NCBI RefSeq assembly: GCF_014323665.1
Contig: NZ_JABVEB010000037.1
Span: 1-45,216, forward strand
Source of the DNA: Actinomadura sp. HBU206391
GTDB lineage: Bacteria > Actinomycetota > Actinomycetes > Streptosporangiales > Streptosporangiaceae
Direction: 5' to 3'
Length of the DNA stretch: 45,216 nucleotides
Shown: positions 16,605-27,553 of the stretch, in pieces
Layout: every line of letters starts with the position of its first letter
Numbering within the stretch: the first letter of the stretch is position 1
The notes under the pieces: generated by a model
What the model saw: only the letters and a program-made list of their open reading frames with translations
The model's database searches: none
What the model was told of the DNA's origin: nothing
Program-made: the position numbers and the translations under genes

Positions 16605-17513
16605 ATGCGAATCGGAATATCACTCAGCGAACCCTCCGGTCCCGAGGCCCTCAGCGAGCTGCGGGACGAGATCGCGCGCGCGGCCGACGACGGCTTCGCC
16701 TCGGCGTGGAAGTCCAACATCCTGGGCCTCGACGCGCTCACCGCGCTGGCCGTCGCGGGCCACCAGGTGCCGGACATCGAGCTCGGCACCGCGGTGGTGC
16801 CGACCTATCCACGCCATCCGGCCGCCCTCGCCCAGCAGGCCCGTACCACCGCCCTGGCCCTGGACGACCGGCTCACCCTGGGCATCGGGCCGTCGCACAA
16901 GATCATGATCGAGAACATGTTCGGGTACGACTTCGACCGGCCGGTGCGGCATGTGAGCGAGTACCTGTCGATCCTGTTGCCGTTGCTCGACGGGCAGCCT
17001 GTCGCGTTCGCCGGCGAGACGCTCCGCGCCGACCTCGCGCTGTCCATCCCCAACCGGCGGCGGGTGCCCGTGGTGCTGGCCGCGCTGGGCCCGCAGATGC
17101 TCAAGCTCGCGGGTGAGCGAACGGACGGCACCGTGCTCTGGATGACCGGGCCCAAGACCATCCGGGAGCACATCGTCCCGACGATCGCCTCGGCCGCCGA
17201 GGCCGCGGGACGGCCCGCGCCGCGCGTGGTCTGCGTCCTGCCCATCTGTGTCACGAGCGATCCCGACGCGGCCAGGGCGGGAGCCGCCAAGATCTTCAAG
17301 ATCTACGGGGAACTGCCGTCCTACCGGGCGATGATGGACCGCGAAGGCGCCGCCGGGCCGGCCGACCTCGCCATCATCGGCGACGAGGATGCCGCCCGTG
17401 CCCAGGTCAAGTCCCTCGCCGAGGCGGGGGTCACCGACTTCGTCGCGGGCGACTTCTCCCGTGGCGACGATTCCGCCCGCACCCGCGCCTTCCTGAAGTC
17501 CCTGCTGAGCTGA
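16605..17513 (+). CDS. LLM-class F420-dependent oxidoreductase
   Basis: 302-residue TIM-barrel of the luciferase-like superfamily, F420-dependent group. Visible elements are MRIGISLSE at the start, the AVVPTYPRHPAALAQQARTTA strand-helix, LTLGIGPSH, and the barrel end (FVAGDF). It lies 10 bp after the MDMPI-fold gene, probably in one transcript. The substrate is not predictable. Confidence 0.85.
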   Translation: MRIGISLSEPSGPEALSELRDEIARAADDGFASAWKSNILGLDALTALAVAGHQVPDIELGTAVVPTYPRHPAALAQQARTTALALDDRLTLGIGPSHKIMIENMFGYDFDRPVRHVSEYLSILLPLLDGQPVAFAGETLRADLALSIPNRRRVPVVLAALGPQMLKLAGERTDGTVLWMTGPKTIREHIVPTIASAAEAAGRPAPRVVCVLPICVTSDPDAARAGAAKIFKIYGELPSYRAMMDREGAAGPADLAIIGDEDAARAQVKSLAEAGVTDFVAGDFSRGDDSARTRAFLKSLLS

Positions 17514-17589
17514 CCCGCACGGGACGCGGCGGCCGCCGCCCCGCGGCATCCCGCATACCGTCACCCCGCCCACCTGTCCGCGGGCCGGA

Positions 17590-17607
17590 CTCACTATTAT
17601 CAGTGAG
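17590..17607. promoter_or_regulatory. Inverted repeat ahead of the MFS gene
   Basis: CTCACT-attatc-AGTGAG, perfect 6 bp arms, 20 bp upstream of the GTG start at 17628. It is a candidate operator for an unidentified regulator. The 76 bp before it hold GC-rich dyads (CGGCGGCCGCCG near 17530) that may end the LLM transcript. Confidence 0.45.
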
Positions 17608-17627
17608 GTTTCCTAACAGAGAGACGG

Positions 17628-18887
17628 GTGCAGGTGCGGGGCTGGGTGCGGTCGAACGTGAACGGGCTGCCCTCCACGTACTGGTATCTGTGGACCGGCA
17701 TGCTGGTCAACAAGGTCGGCGGCTTCGGGATCCTGTTCCTGTCGCTGTACCTCGTCGACTCCCGCGGGCTGGACGCGACCGCGGCGGGAGCCGTGGTGGG
17801 GCTGAACGGCCTCGGCGGCGCCGCCGGCGTCCTGGCCGGCGGGGTGCTCGCCGATCGGTGGGGACGCCGCCGTACCCTGCTGGCCTGCCATGCCGCCGCG
17901 TCCGCGCTGATGTTCACGCTCGCCTTCGTGTCGTGGCTGCCGGCCATCGCCGTGATCAGCTGCGTGCTCGGCGCGGCGCAGACGATGGCCGGGCCGGCCC
18001 TGGTGGCGGCGATCGTCGACGTGGTGCCGGAACACCACCGCACGCGGGCGTTCAACCTGCAGTTCTGGGCCTTCAACCTCGGCACTGCCGCGGCCTCACT
18101 GCTGGCCGGGCTGCTCGCCGAGGCCAGCTTCACGCTGCTGTTCGTGGTCGACGGGGCCGCCACGTTCGCGACGCTCCTGGTCTTCCTGCTGCGCGTGCCC
18201 GAGACGCTGCCGCCGCGTGCCGCCGCGACGGCGAAGGCACTCCCGCCGCCGGGCAGGCGCGGGCTCCATACCGCGCTCACCGACCGGATCTTCCTGCCGT
18301 TCGTCGGCCTGACCCTGCTGCTGGCCGTCCTCAGCACCCAGACCTCGACGATCCTGCCGCTGGCGATGAAGCAGGACGGCCTGGGTCCGTCGGCGTACGG
18401 CGGGCTGATGGCGTTCGCGGGCGGCCTGATCGTCGCCGGGCAGCTCTTCGTGCCCCGGCTCATCGGCACTTGGGGCAAGGCGGCCGTGCTGGCCGCCGCC
18501 AACGTGCTGCTCGCCGCCGGTTTCACGCTGGTGGCCTTCGCCGACGCCGTGCCGCTGTACGTCGTCGCCGCGGCGATCTGGACGGTCGGATCCATGGTCG
18601 CCGCCCCGCCGAACGCCGAGATCATCGCCGAGCTCTCGCCCGCGGACCTGCGCGGGCGCTACCAGAGCGTCTTCTACCTCACGTTCCCGCTGGCCGGCTT
18701 CATCGCGCCCGCGCTGGGCGGTGCCAGCCTGCAGCGGCTCGGCGACCTGCATTGGGCGATCTGCGGAGCGGTCGGAGTGCTCGCCGCCACCGGGCATCTG
18801 CTGACCGGCCGGGCGAGGGAGCGCCGCGCCGCGGACCTCCGCGCGGTGCAGACCGGCGACGGCGATCCAGCCGTACTGCGCGGCTGA
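17628..18887 (+). CDS. MFS transporter
   Basis: 419 residues with twelve predicted membrane helices. The loop-2 motif is GGVLADRWGRRRTLL (residues about 67-82), characteristic of major-facilitator drug/solute exporters. The central loop around RVPETLPPRAAATAKALPPPG separates two six-helix halves. The GTG at 17628 follows GAGAGACG; a GTG six bases later is also possible. Substrate unknown. It stands alone between a possible operator and the convergent ankyrin gene. Confidence 0.88.
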   Translation: MQVRGWVRSNVNGLPSTYWYLWTGMLVNKVGGFGILFLSLYLVDSRGLDATAAGAVVGLNGLGGAAGVLAGGVLADRWGRRRTLLACHAAASALMFTLAFVSWLPAIAVISCVLGAAQTMAGPALVAAIVDVVPEHHRTRAFNLQFWAFNLGTAAASLLAGLLAEASFTLLFVVDGAATFATLLVFLLRVPETLPPRAAATAKALPPPGRRGLHTALTDRIFLPFVGLTLLLAVLSTQTSTILPLAMKQDGLGPSAYGGLMAFAGGLIVAGQLFVPRLIGTWGKAAVLAAANVLLAAGFTLVAFADAVPLYVVAAAIWTVGSMVAAPPNAEIIAELSPADLRGRYQSVFYLTFPLAGFIAPALGGASLQRLGDLHWAICGAVGVLAATGHLLTGRARERRAADLRAVQTGDGDPAVLRG

Positions 18888-18897
18888 TGCCCGGCCG

Positions 18898-19296
18898 TCA
18901 GCTCCGGCCCTCGGTGGCCTCGCAGAGCAGCTTCCACTCCAGGCTGTAGTCCCGGGTCAGCCTGGCGATGTCGAGCGGAGTGTGACCATGTACGTCGGCA
19001 CGGCGCAGGTCGGCACCGGCCACGCGCAGCATCTCGATCACCTCGTCACGGCCGTCGGCCCGGAAGGTCGCGAGGATCAGCGGGGTGTAACCGCTCTCGG
19101 TGGCCGCGTCCACGGCGGCCCCCGCGGCGATCAACTCCCGGACGGCGTCCACCGACCATTCCTGGCAGGCGAGGTGAAGCGGGGTGAAGCCGTCTTCGTC
19201 GGCCTGGTTGGGATCGGCACCCTGAGCGAGCAGTTCACGAAGCCGGTCCGCCTCGTTCAACGCGGCGGCGGCGTATAGGTCGTGGCTCCCTGACAT
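18898..19296 (-). CDS. Ankyrin-repeat protein
   Basis: 132 residues made almost wholly of ankyrin repeats: LYAAAALNEADRLRELLAQGADPN, DGFTPLHLACQEWSVDAVRELIAAGAAVD, SGYTPLILATF...VIEMLRVAGADLR, and HGHTPLDIARL. The ATG at 19296 (AGAGG upstream) is chosen because residues encoded upstream are not ankyrin-like. No signal peptide, so it is likely cytoplasmic and a protein-protein adaptor. Partner unknown. It ends 10 bp from the convergent MFS gene. Confidence 0.88.
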   Translation of the reverse strand: MSGSHDLYAAAALNEADRLRELLAQGADPNQADEDGFTPLHLACQEWSVDAVRELIAAGAAVDAATESGYTPLILATFRADGRDEVIEMLRVAGADLRRADVHGHTPLDIARLTRDYSLEWKLLCEATEGRS

Positions 19297-19445
19297 GGCC
19301 TCTATTGTCTGCTCCCCCCGCCCCGTACGCCGCCATTTTCTGTCAATCCGTTCTGACTTCGAGTGAGAATCCTCCGTCTGGAGGCGAACCGGCGACGCTG
19401 GGGCCGGCCCGGATCCGGGCCTCCACCAGGCATTTCCCGGCCGGG

Positions 19446-20186
19446 CTACGCGGTCCCCGAGGCGATCCAGTTCCCGATGCGCGTGATCAGGACGGGTGTG
19501 GCGGACACCTCGGCGTGCCCGAAACCCGGCTCGATCCACAGCTCGCGCGGCTCCCGCGCCGCGCCGTACAACTGCTCGGCATGCTCGATCGGCAGGAACG
19601 GATCGGCGTCGCCGTGCACGACCAGCAACGGCGCCGGCGCGATCCGGTCCGCGAGCTCATGCGGCGCCGCGGGGACCGGGTTCCAGCCCTTGGCCGCGAT
19701 GCGCGTGCCGCGGGCCAACCGGGCCGCGAGCCGCCCGGAGGGCCGCTCGATGGCCCAGTGCACCCGCCGCATCATCACCGTATCCCGGTAGTACCAGCGC
19801 GCCGGTGCGCTCACCGAGACGACCGCGTCGACCCCGCCGTGCAGTGCCGCATGCCGCACGGCGACCGCCCCGCCCATCGAGAAGCCCACTACGGCGATCC
19901 GTCCGTAACCGAGCCCTCGGGCGTGTGTCACGGCGGCGTCGACGTCCAGCACCTCGCGGTCACCCACGGTCGAGCGTCCGCCGGAGCGCCCGTGCCCGCG
20001 GAAGTCGAGGCAGAGCACTCCCCCGGTCCGGTTCAGCACCGCCGCGATCCGGCGCAGCATGGGCTGTCGCCAGTTGCAGGTGAACCCGTGCAGGAGCACC
20101 ACGCAGACGTCGCCGGGACCGGGCAGGTGCCCGGCGTCGATCCGGACACCGTCGTCGGCGAACAGGGTGAGCTGCAGCGGGGTCAT
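19446..20186 (-). CDS. Alpha/beta hydrolase
   Basis: 246 residues with the serine-hydrolase triad visible: LLHGFTCNW (oxyanion strand), nucleophile in VVGFSMGGA, acid in HGDADPFLP, and base in PGFGHAEVS. The RGHGRSGG segment and overall length place it with carboxylesterase or lysophospholipase-like hydrolases; substrate unknown. The ATG at 20186 is taken; a TTG at 20204 lacks a ribosome site. Confidence 0.85.
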   Translation of the reverse strand: MTPLQLTLFADDGVRIDAGHLPGPGDVCVVLLHGFTCNWRQPMLRRIAAVLNRTGGVLCLDFRGHGRSGGRSTVGDREVLDVDAAVTHARGLGYGRIAVVGFSMGGAVAVRHAALHGGVDAVVSVSAPARWYYRDTVMMRRVHWAIERPSGRLAARLARGTRIAAKGWNPVPAAPHELADRIAPAPLLVVHGDADPFLPIEHAEQLYGAAREPRELWIEPGFGHAEVSATPVLITRIGNWIASGTA

Positions 20187-20259
20187 GGGTCCATCCTGCG
20201 TCAAGGAGACGCGCGTTGATCTACTGCAAAATCATCCAACTCATTTGGGATCCGCAGAG

Positions 20260-20288
20260 AGGGTCCCGCGCTCACGGCGCGGGACCCT
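20260..20288 (-). terminator. Strong hairpin downstream of the small exported gene
   Basis: Perfect 12 bp stem, AGGGTCCCGCGC paired with GCGCGGGACCCT, around a five-base loop. It lies 78-106 bp past the stop of the gene at 20366-20566 and ahead of the hydrolase start. No U-tract. Confidence 0.65.
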
Positions 20289-20365
20289 GTTGCCGCGGCA
20301 ATGCCCCCATGCGGGTCGCAGCCAGATCACCACTACCCGGTTGATGCCGTGACCGGCGTTCTCAC

Positions 20366-20566
20366 TTAGTGCGGGTGGTGCGGGTCATTCTCTTCGTTCA
20401 GGAAGAAGTCGCCCTCCTCTATGACGAAGTCTTCGCTCTGGAAGTCTCCGCCACCACCTGCCGGGATGGCCGCCGTGGCCGGGACCGCGAAAGCCGTACC
20501 GAAGGCGGCCGCCCCCGCAAAGGCCAGGCTGGAGACGGCGATTGCCAGATGCTTGGTAATTCTCAT
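20366..20566 (-). CDS. Small exported acidic peptide
   Basis: 66 residues. The ATG at 20566 follows AAGGAGGTAG by five bases, so the longer upstream reading is rejected. Residues 1-33 form a signal peptide (MRITKH, hydrophobic LAIAVSSLAFAGAAAFG, cleavage near VPATAA). The mature part is about 33 residues: IPAGGGG, then an acidic, Phe-rich stretch (DFQSEDFVIEEGDFFLNEEN) and a His-rich end DPHHPH. The Asp/Glu/His content might bind metal, but no known motif is seen. Its CTCCAAGGAGG leader resembles that of the genes at 155 and 605; the proteins share only the general design. Confidence 0.7.
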   Translation of the reverse strand: MRITKHLAIAVSSLAFAGAAAFGTAFAVPATAAIPAGGGGDFQSEDFVIEEGDFFLNEENDPHHPH

Positions 20567-21142
20567 TGAAACTACCTCCTTGGAGCATTCAAGTCGTGCA
20601 GGCTGAATCGAGTTTCTATGGAACGGAGTAGGTCTCTGGCACGAAATCTGGCCATCAAACCGGGCAGTACACGCACCAATGGGCTCACCACCTGACTCCA
20701 TGCCGATTCTTCCAGTAACGCAATCCCCATAGGGCAAGCGGCATAAACAACAAGATGTCCCGACTTGACCTCGCGACCATGCTTTGAAGACCGAATTTTA
20801 ATACACGGTACTCATTTTGGCGGACTGCGGTGGGCGCACCCATCTCCGCCCGTTGAATGCGTTAAGCGACTCGATTGCACTGTCCAGCTCAACATTGAAT
20901 CATGGCAATTTCGGACATTTTACAGCTAATGCGACAGAGCATGTTGTATGCCGTTCAATACCCAAATAACTTCTTTGTCGTAAACGCAAATAGAAGCCCC
21001 TAAGGGCGGAGCGCAGTCGCTCCAGCGCTCTGGGACGCTCGCTCCAGACGGGCACGCCGGAGGCCAGGGCCCGGCGGCGCGATGGCCCACCAGGCCCCCA
21101 CAGTCGGTCGGCGATCCGCCGGAGGCCCTCGCGTCGATCGAC
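20567..21142. other. Intergenic region before the SOS operon
   Basis: 576 bp without a gene I trust. The part up to about 21000 is AT-rich for this genome and contains the promoter side of the gene starting at 20566. From about 21000 to 21140 the composition returns to high GC, and minus-strand reading gives protein-like stretches (for example ERPRALERLRSALRGF) in shifting frames, which could be a decayed gene end. No start, motif or ribosome site supports an intact product. Confidence 0.35.
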
Positions 21143-21178
21143 TTGACTTTGTCGAACTGATGTTCGACGCTGGTCGTC
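21143..21178 (+). promoter_or_regulatory. SOS box and promoter of the imuA'-imuB-dnaE2 operon
   Basis: The palindrome TCGAAC-tgat-GTTCGA at 21152-21167 matches the actinobacterial/mycobacterial LexA box exactly. A -35-like TTGACT lies at 21143-21148, so the box occupies the -35/-10 spacer and LexA would block polymerase directly. A start point some 30 bp downstream of -35 would fall at or next to the GTG at 21179, implying a leaderless mRNA. Confidence 0.85.
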
Positions 21179-21892
21179 GTGGGGGTTCCTGTGGAGATAT
21201 CGGCGCAGGTCGGCGCGGTTCCGATCGGTAGCGCACTGCCGGAACCCGGTACGAAGATGCCGGTGCCGGTGCCGAGTGCGCTCGAGCCGGTGCTCGGAAA
21301 CGGGCTGCGCCGCGGCTGGGTGGTGTCGGTGACGGGTCCGGCCGCGGGTTCGCTGGGGCTGGCGCTCATGGCCGAGGCGTCCTCGGCCGGTGGCTGGTGC
21401 GCGGTCGTGGGAGTGCCGGAGCTTGGTGTGGTGGCCGCCGCCGGCATGGGCATCGAGCCGGCGCGGCTGGTGCTGGTCGACGAACCGAGTCAGCGGTGGC
21501 CGGAGGTCGTCGCGGCACTGCTCGAGGGGGTGGAGGTCGTGCTGCTGCGGCCGGCCGGGAGGCCGAACCCCACGGTGGTACGCCGCCTCACCGCGCTGGC
21601 CCGGCGGCACGGCTCCGTACTCGTGTCCGCCGGAGCGTGGGAGGGGGCGCACGTACGGCTCCAGGTGCGTGAAGCGTCATGGGTCGGGGTGGGGAACGGC
21701 CACGGCCACCTGCGCGGTCGGCAGGCGTTGATCCAGGCCGAGGGCCGCGGCGCCGCGGGTCCCGGCCGCCAGGCCTGGGTGTGGCTGCCCGACCCGGACG
21801 GCCAGATCACCGCCGCGAGCACCGCCGGCGGCAGGGACCTGACCACCACCGCCCCCGGCCCCCTGCACCCTCCGCTTGCGGTGGCCACATGA
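21179..21892 (+). CDS. imuA': ImuA'-type mutasome accessory protein
   Basis: 237 residues, RecA-fold-like, first gene of the SOS mutasome operon. The region PVPSALEPVLGNGLRRGWVVSVTGPAAGSLGLALMAEA corresponds to the nucleotide-binding part of ImuA/SulA-like proteins, but the P-loop is degenerate: GPAAGSLG (53-60) has no Lys-Thr/Ser pair. WPEVVAALLEGVEVVLLRP resembles the Walker B strand region. In mycobacteria ImuA' acts with ImuB and DnaE2 in damage-induced mutagenesis. The GTG at 21179 lacks a ribosome site; a leaderless start fits the promoter. The stop overlaps a small ORF as ATGA. Confidence 0.85.
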   Translation: MGVPVEISAQVGAVPIGSALPEPGTKMPVPVPSALEPVLGNGLRRGWVVSVTGPAAGSLGLALMAEASSAGGWCAVVGVPELGVVAAAGMGIEPARLVLVDEPSQRWPEVVAALLEGVEVVLLRPAGRPNPTVVRRLTALARRHGSVLVSAGAWEGAHVRLQVREASWVGVGNGHGHLRGRQALIQAEGRGAAGPGRQAWVWLPDPDGQITAASTAGGRDLTTTAPGPLHPPLAVAT

Positions 21893-22032
21893 CCCCCGGC
21901 CCTTCCCCCTCTGCCTCTACGACCGCTGCGGAACCGTCCCCGAGCCCGCCGGCGAAGGCCGCGCTCAAGGCGCCGCGAGCGGGCCCGCGGGGTCTGTGCC
22001 TGAAGAGCCCGCGAGCGGAGCGAGCGCAATGA
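21889..22032 (+). CDS. Possible 47-residue linker ORF between imuA' and imuB
   Basis: The ATG at 21889 overlaps the imuA' stop (ATGA) and the TGA at 22030-22032 overlaps the imuB ATG (ATGA). The product would be 47 residues, Pro/Ser/Ala-rich then Arg/Lys-rich (PSPSPPAKAALKAP, ending PRAERAQ). No homology is recognised. It may be a real small gene, a coupling device that carries ribosomes from imuA' to imuB, or a coincidence of GC-rich sequence. Confidence 0.35.
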   Translation: MTPGPSPSASTTAAEPSPSPPAKAALKAPRAGPRGLCLKSPRAERAQ

Positions 22033-23591
22033 GCAGAGCACTGGTGCTCTGGTGCCCGGACTGGCCGGTGACCGCGGTGGGGATCGACGCGGCCACGGCG
22101 GGTGCGGTCGTGGCGCAGGGCCAGGTCGCGGCGTGCACGGCCGCCGCTCGTGCGGCGGGGGTGCGCCGCGGGCAGCGGTTGCGGGACGCGCAGCGGCACG
22201 CGCCGGAACTGGAGGTGCGGGACAGGGACCCCGACGCGGAGGGGCGGCTGTTCGAGCGGGTCGCGGCGGCGATCGCCGAGGTCACCCCATGGGTGGAGGT
22301 CGTGCGGCCGGGCATGTGCGCTCTGCCCGCGCGTGGGGCGGCCCGCTATCACGGGGGTGAGGAGGCCCTGCGGATCCTGATCCAGGACACCGTGGTGGAG
22401 CTCGGCTTCGACTGCGGGGCCGGCATCGCCGACGGGCTGTTCGCCGCCGAGCTCGCCGCCCGCACCGGCGACGGCGGGTCGATCGTGCCGCCCAGGGGGT
22501 CGGCGGAGTTCCTGGCGCCCTATCCGGTGACCGTCCTCGGCCGTCCCGAGCTGGCCGGCCTGCTGGACCGGCTCGGCGTCCGCACGCTCGAAGCGTTCGC
22601 GGCGCTGCCCGTGGAGCGGGTCGCCGAGCGATTCGGCGCCGACGGCCGGGTGGCGCACCGGCTGGCCCGGGGGCTGGAGCCGCGGCCGGTGTCGCCACAG
22701 CCCGGGCGGGCCGACCTGTCGGTGAACACCGACTTCGACCCGCCCGCCGACCGGGCCGACCGGGTGGTCTTCGCCGCGAAGTCGCTCGCCGACGAGTTGC
22801 ACGCGGGGCTGGCCGCCGCCGGGCTGGCCTGTGTGCGGCTCGGCATCGAGGTGGCCTGGGACGACGGGCGCGAGATGGCGCGGCTGTGGCGGCACGACGG
22901 TGCGCTGTCCTCGCTCGCGGTGGCCGAACGGGTCCGCTGGCAACTGGCCGCCTGGCATCCCGGGGAGCCGGCTGACGATGCCGGCGAAAGAGCCGGCGAA
23001 AGAGCAGGAGAAGGAGCCGGGGAGGGCACCGGTGGGATCGCGCGCCTACGGCTCTGCCCGGATCAGCTGGTTCCCGACGAGGGCCGGCAGCAGGCGTTGT
23101 GGGGGCAGACCGACCTGGCCGACCGGGTCGCACGAGCGGCGGCCCGGATCCAGGCGATGCTCGGTCATCACGCGATCACCCAGCCGGTGCTGGTCGGCGG
23201 GCGCGGGCCGGGCGACCAGGTCGTACGGGTGCCGCTGGGCGATCTCCCACCGCCGCTCCCCGCACAGGGGCCCTGGCCGGGGCGGCTGCCCGCCCCGGCG
23301 CCGGCCGTCGTTCATCCGGAGCCGGTGCCGGCGGTGGTGACCGACGCCGCCGGCGCCCTCGTCATGGTCTCGGCCCGCTCCACGGTGTCCGCGCCGCCCG
23401 CCCACCTGTCGGTCGGGGGCGGCCCGGCGGCACCCGTGACGGCGTGGACCGGGCCATGGCCGGCCACCGAGTACTGGTGGGACCCCGAGCGGTCCCGCCG
23501 CCGGGCCCGCTTCCAGCTCGTCACCGCCGACGCGGCGTACCTGGTCGCGGTGGAGGGGGGCGAGTGGCATGTCGAGGCCACCTACGACTGA
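22029..23591 (+). CDS. imuB: ImuB, Y-family polymerase-like mutasome protein
   Basis: 520 residues from the ATG at 22029 (GGAGCGAG upstream). It begins SRALVLWCPDWPVTAVG, the ImuB form in which the catalytic acidic residues of Y-family polymerases are lost; it is a scaffold linking DnaE2 to the beta clamp. Helix-hairpin-helix-like ELAGLLDRLGVRTLEAFAALPVERVAERFG and a little-finger-like domain (LGIEVAWDDG...ALSSLAVAERVRWQL) follow. An AGERAGERAGEGAGEG insert (about 318-333) is encoded by four 12 bp repeats at 22980-23027. The end carries WDPERSRRRARFQLVT and AYLVAVEGGEWHVEATYD, typical of ImuB. Confidence 0.92.
   Translation: MSRALVLWCPDWPVTAVGIDAATAGAVVAQGQVAACTAAARAAGVRRGQRLRDAQRHAPELEVRDRDPDAEGRLFERVAAAIAEVTPWVEVVRPGMCALPARGAARYHGGEEALRILIQDTVVELGFDCGAGIADGLFAAELAARTGDGGSIVPPRGSAEFLAPYPVTVLGRPELAGLLDRLGVRTLEAFAALPVERVAERFGADGRVAHRLARGLEPRPVSPQPGRADLSVNTDFDPPADRADRVVFAAKSLADELHAGLAAAGLACVRLGIEVAWDDGREMARLWRHDGALSSLAVAERVRWQLAAWHPGEPADDAGERAGERAGEGAGEGTGGIARLRLCPDQLVPDEGRQQALWGQTDLADRVARAAARIQAMLGHHAITQPVLVGGRGPGDQVVRVPLGDLPPPLPAQGPWPGRLPAPAPAVVHPEPVPAVVTDAAGALVMVSARSTVSAPPAHLSVGGGPAAPVTAWTGPWPATEYWWDPERSRRRARFQLVTADAAYLVAVEGGEWHVEATYD
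22980..23027 (+). repeat. 12-bp tandem repeat inside imuB
   Basis: GCCGGCGAAAGA twice exactly, then two diverged copies (GCAGGAGAAGGA, GCCGGGGAGGGC). The period keeps frame and encodes the AGER/AGEG insert. Confidence 0.7.
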
Positions 23592-23641
23592 GCCGACCGA
23601 GCACCGCGCCCGGCCGGCCGGCATGGCGAGGAGGACCGGCC

Positions 23642-27031
<3,390 letters not shown>

Positions 27032-27045
27032 CCGGCCCCGTACCG

Positions 27046-27516
27046 TCACCGCGTCATCCGGCGCACGACGACGCCGAACAGCCGTTCGGACGGGAGCAGG
27101 CCGAAGGCTCGCGAGTCGAACCCCGCGTTGTCGCCGAGCACGATCAGGGTGCCGGGAGGCACCACCTCCCGGGTCTCCACGGTGGCCGCCACCGCGCCTG
27201 GCCGCCGGTCACCGGGGAGAGCGGCGACCCGTTTGACGAGCCAACGCCGCTCGGACGTCCAGCGACGTGCGGGTGGCGCCGCCCAGCGGCGATCTCGGCT
27301 CGGCGACTCGACGACGACGATGTCGCCCGTCGAGACGTCCTTCGCGCCACACCGGCGAACGAGCACCTCATCGCCGGGCAGGAGCGTGGGGTACATGCTC
27401 TCGCCGCGGACTCTGATGACGACCCATCGCCGCCGGAAACGCATGACCCTTTCCACGCCGACGACCGATGCCAACCCGGCGACGACCATGACGACGACCG
27501 TGGCGATCACACCCAT
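27046..27516 (-). CDS. S26-family signal peptidase
   Basis: 156 residues with one N-terminal membrane helix (VIATVVVMVVAGLASVVGV) and the S26 catalytic dyad: Ser40 in RGESMYPTLLPGDEVLV and Lys95 in WLVKRVAALPGD, plus the late GDNAGFDSR box. It lacks the large insertions of the housekeeping LepB, so it looks like an accessory peptidase. It sits 37 bp downstream of the Cys-rich peptide gene on the same strand and very probably shares its transcript, which suggests that it cleaves that peptide's leader. Its 3' end lies 14 bp from the end of convergent dnaE2. Confidence 0.9.
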   Translation of the reverse strand: MGVIATVVVMVVAGLASVVGVERVMRFRRRWVVIRVRGESMYPTLLPGDEVLVRRCGAKDVSTGDIVVVESPSRDRRWAAPPARRWTSERRWLVKRVAALPGDRRPGAVAATVETREVVPPGTLIVLGDNAGFDSRAFGLLPSERLFGVVVRRMTR

Positions 27517-27553
27517 AGTCGAACCGTCGCGTTCTCTCCCGGCCTACGAGAAC

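Noticed and set aside
20900..21652. Minus-strand frames running across the SOS box and imuA'
   Set aside because: They cross a functional promoter and an established gene; some protein-like stretches exist near 21000-21140 but no start or motif.
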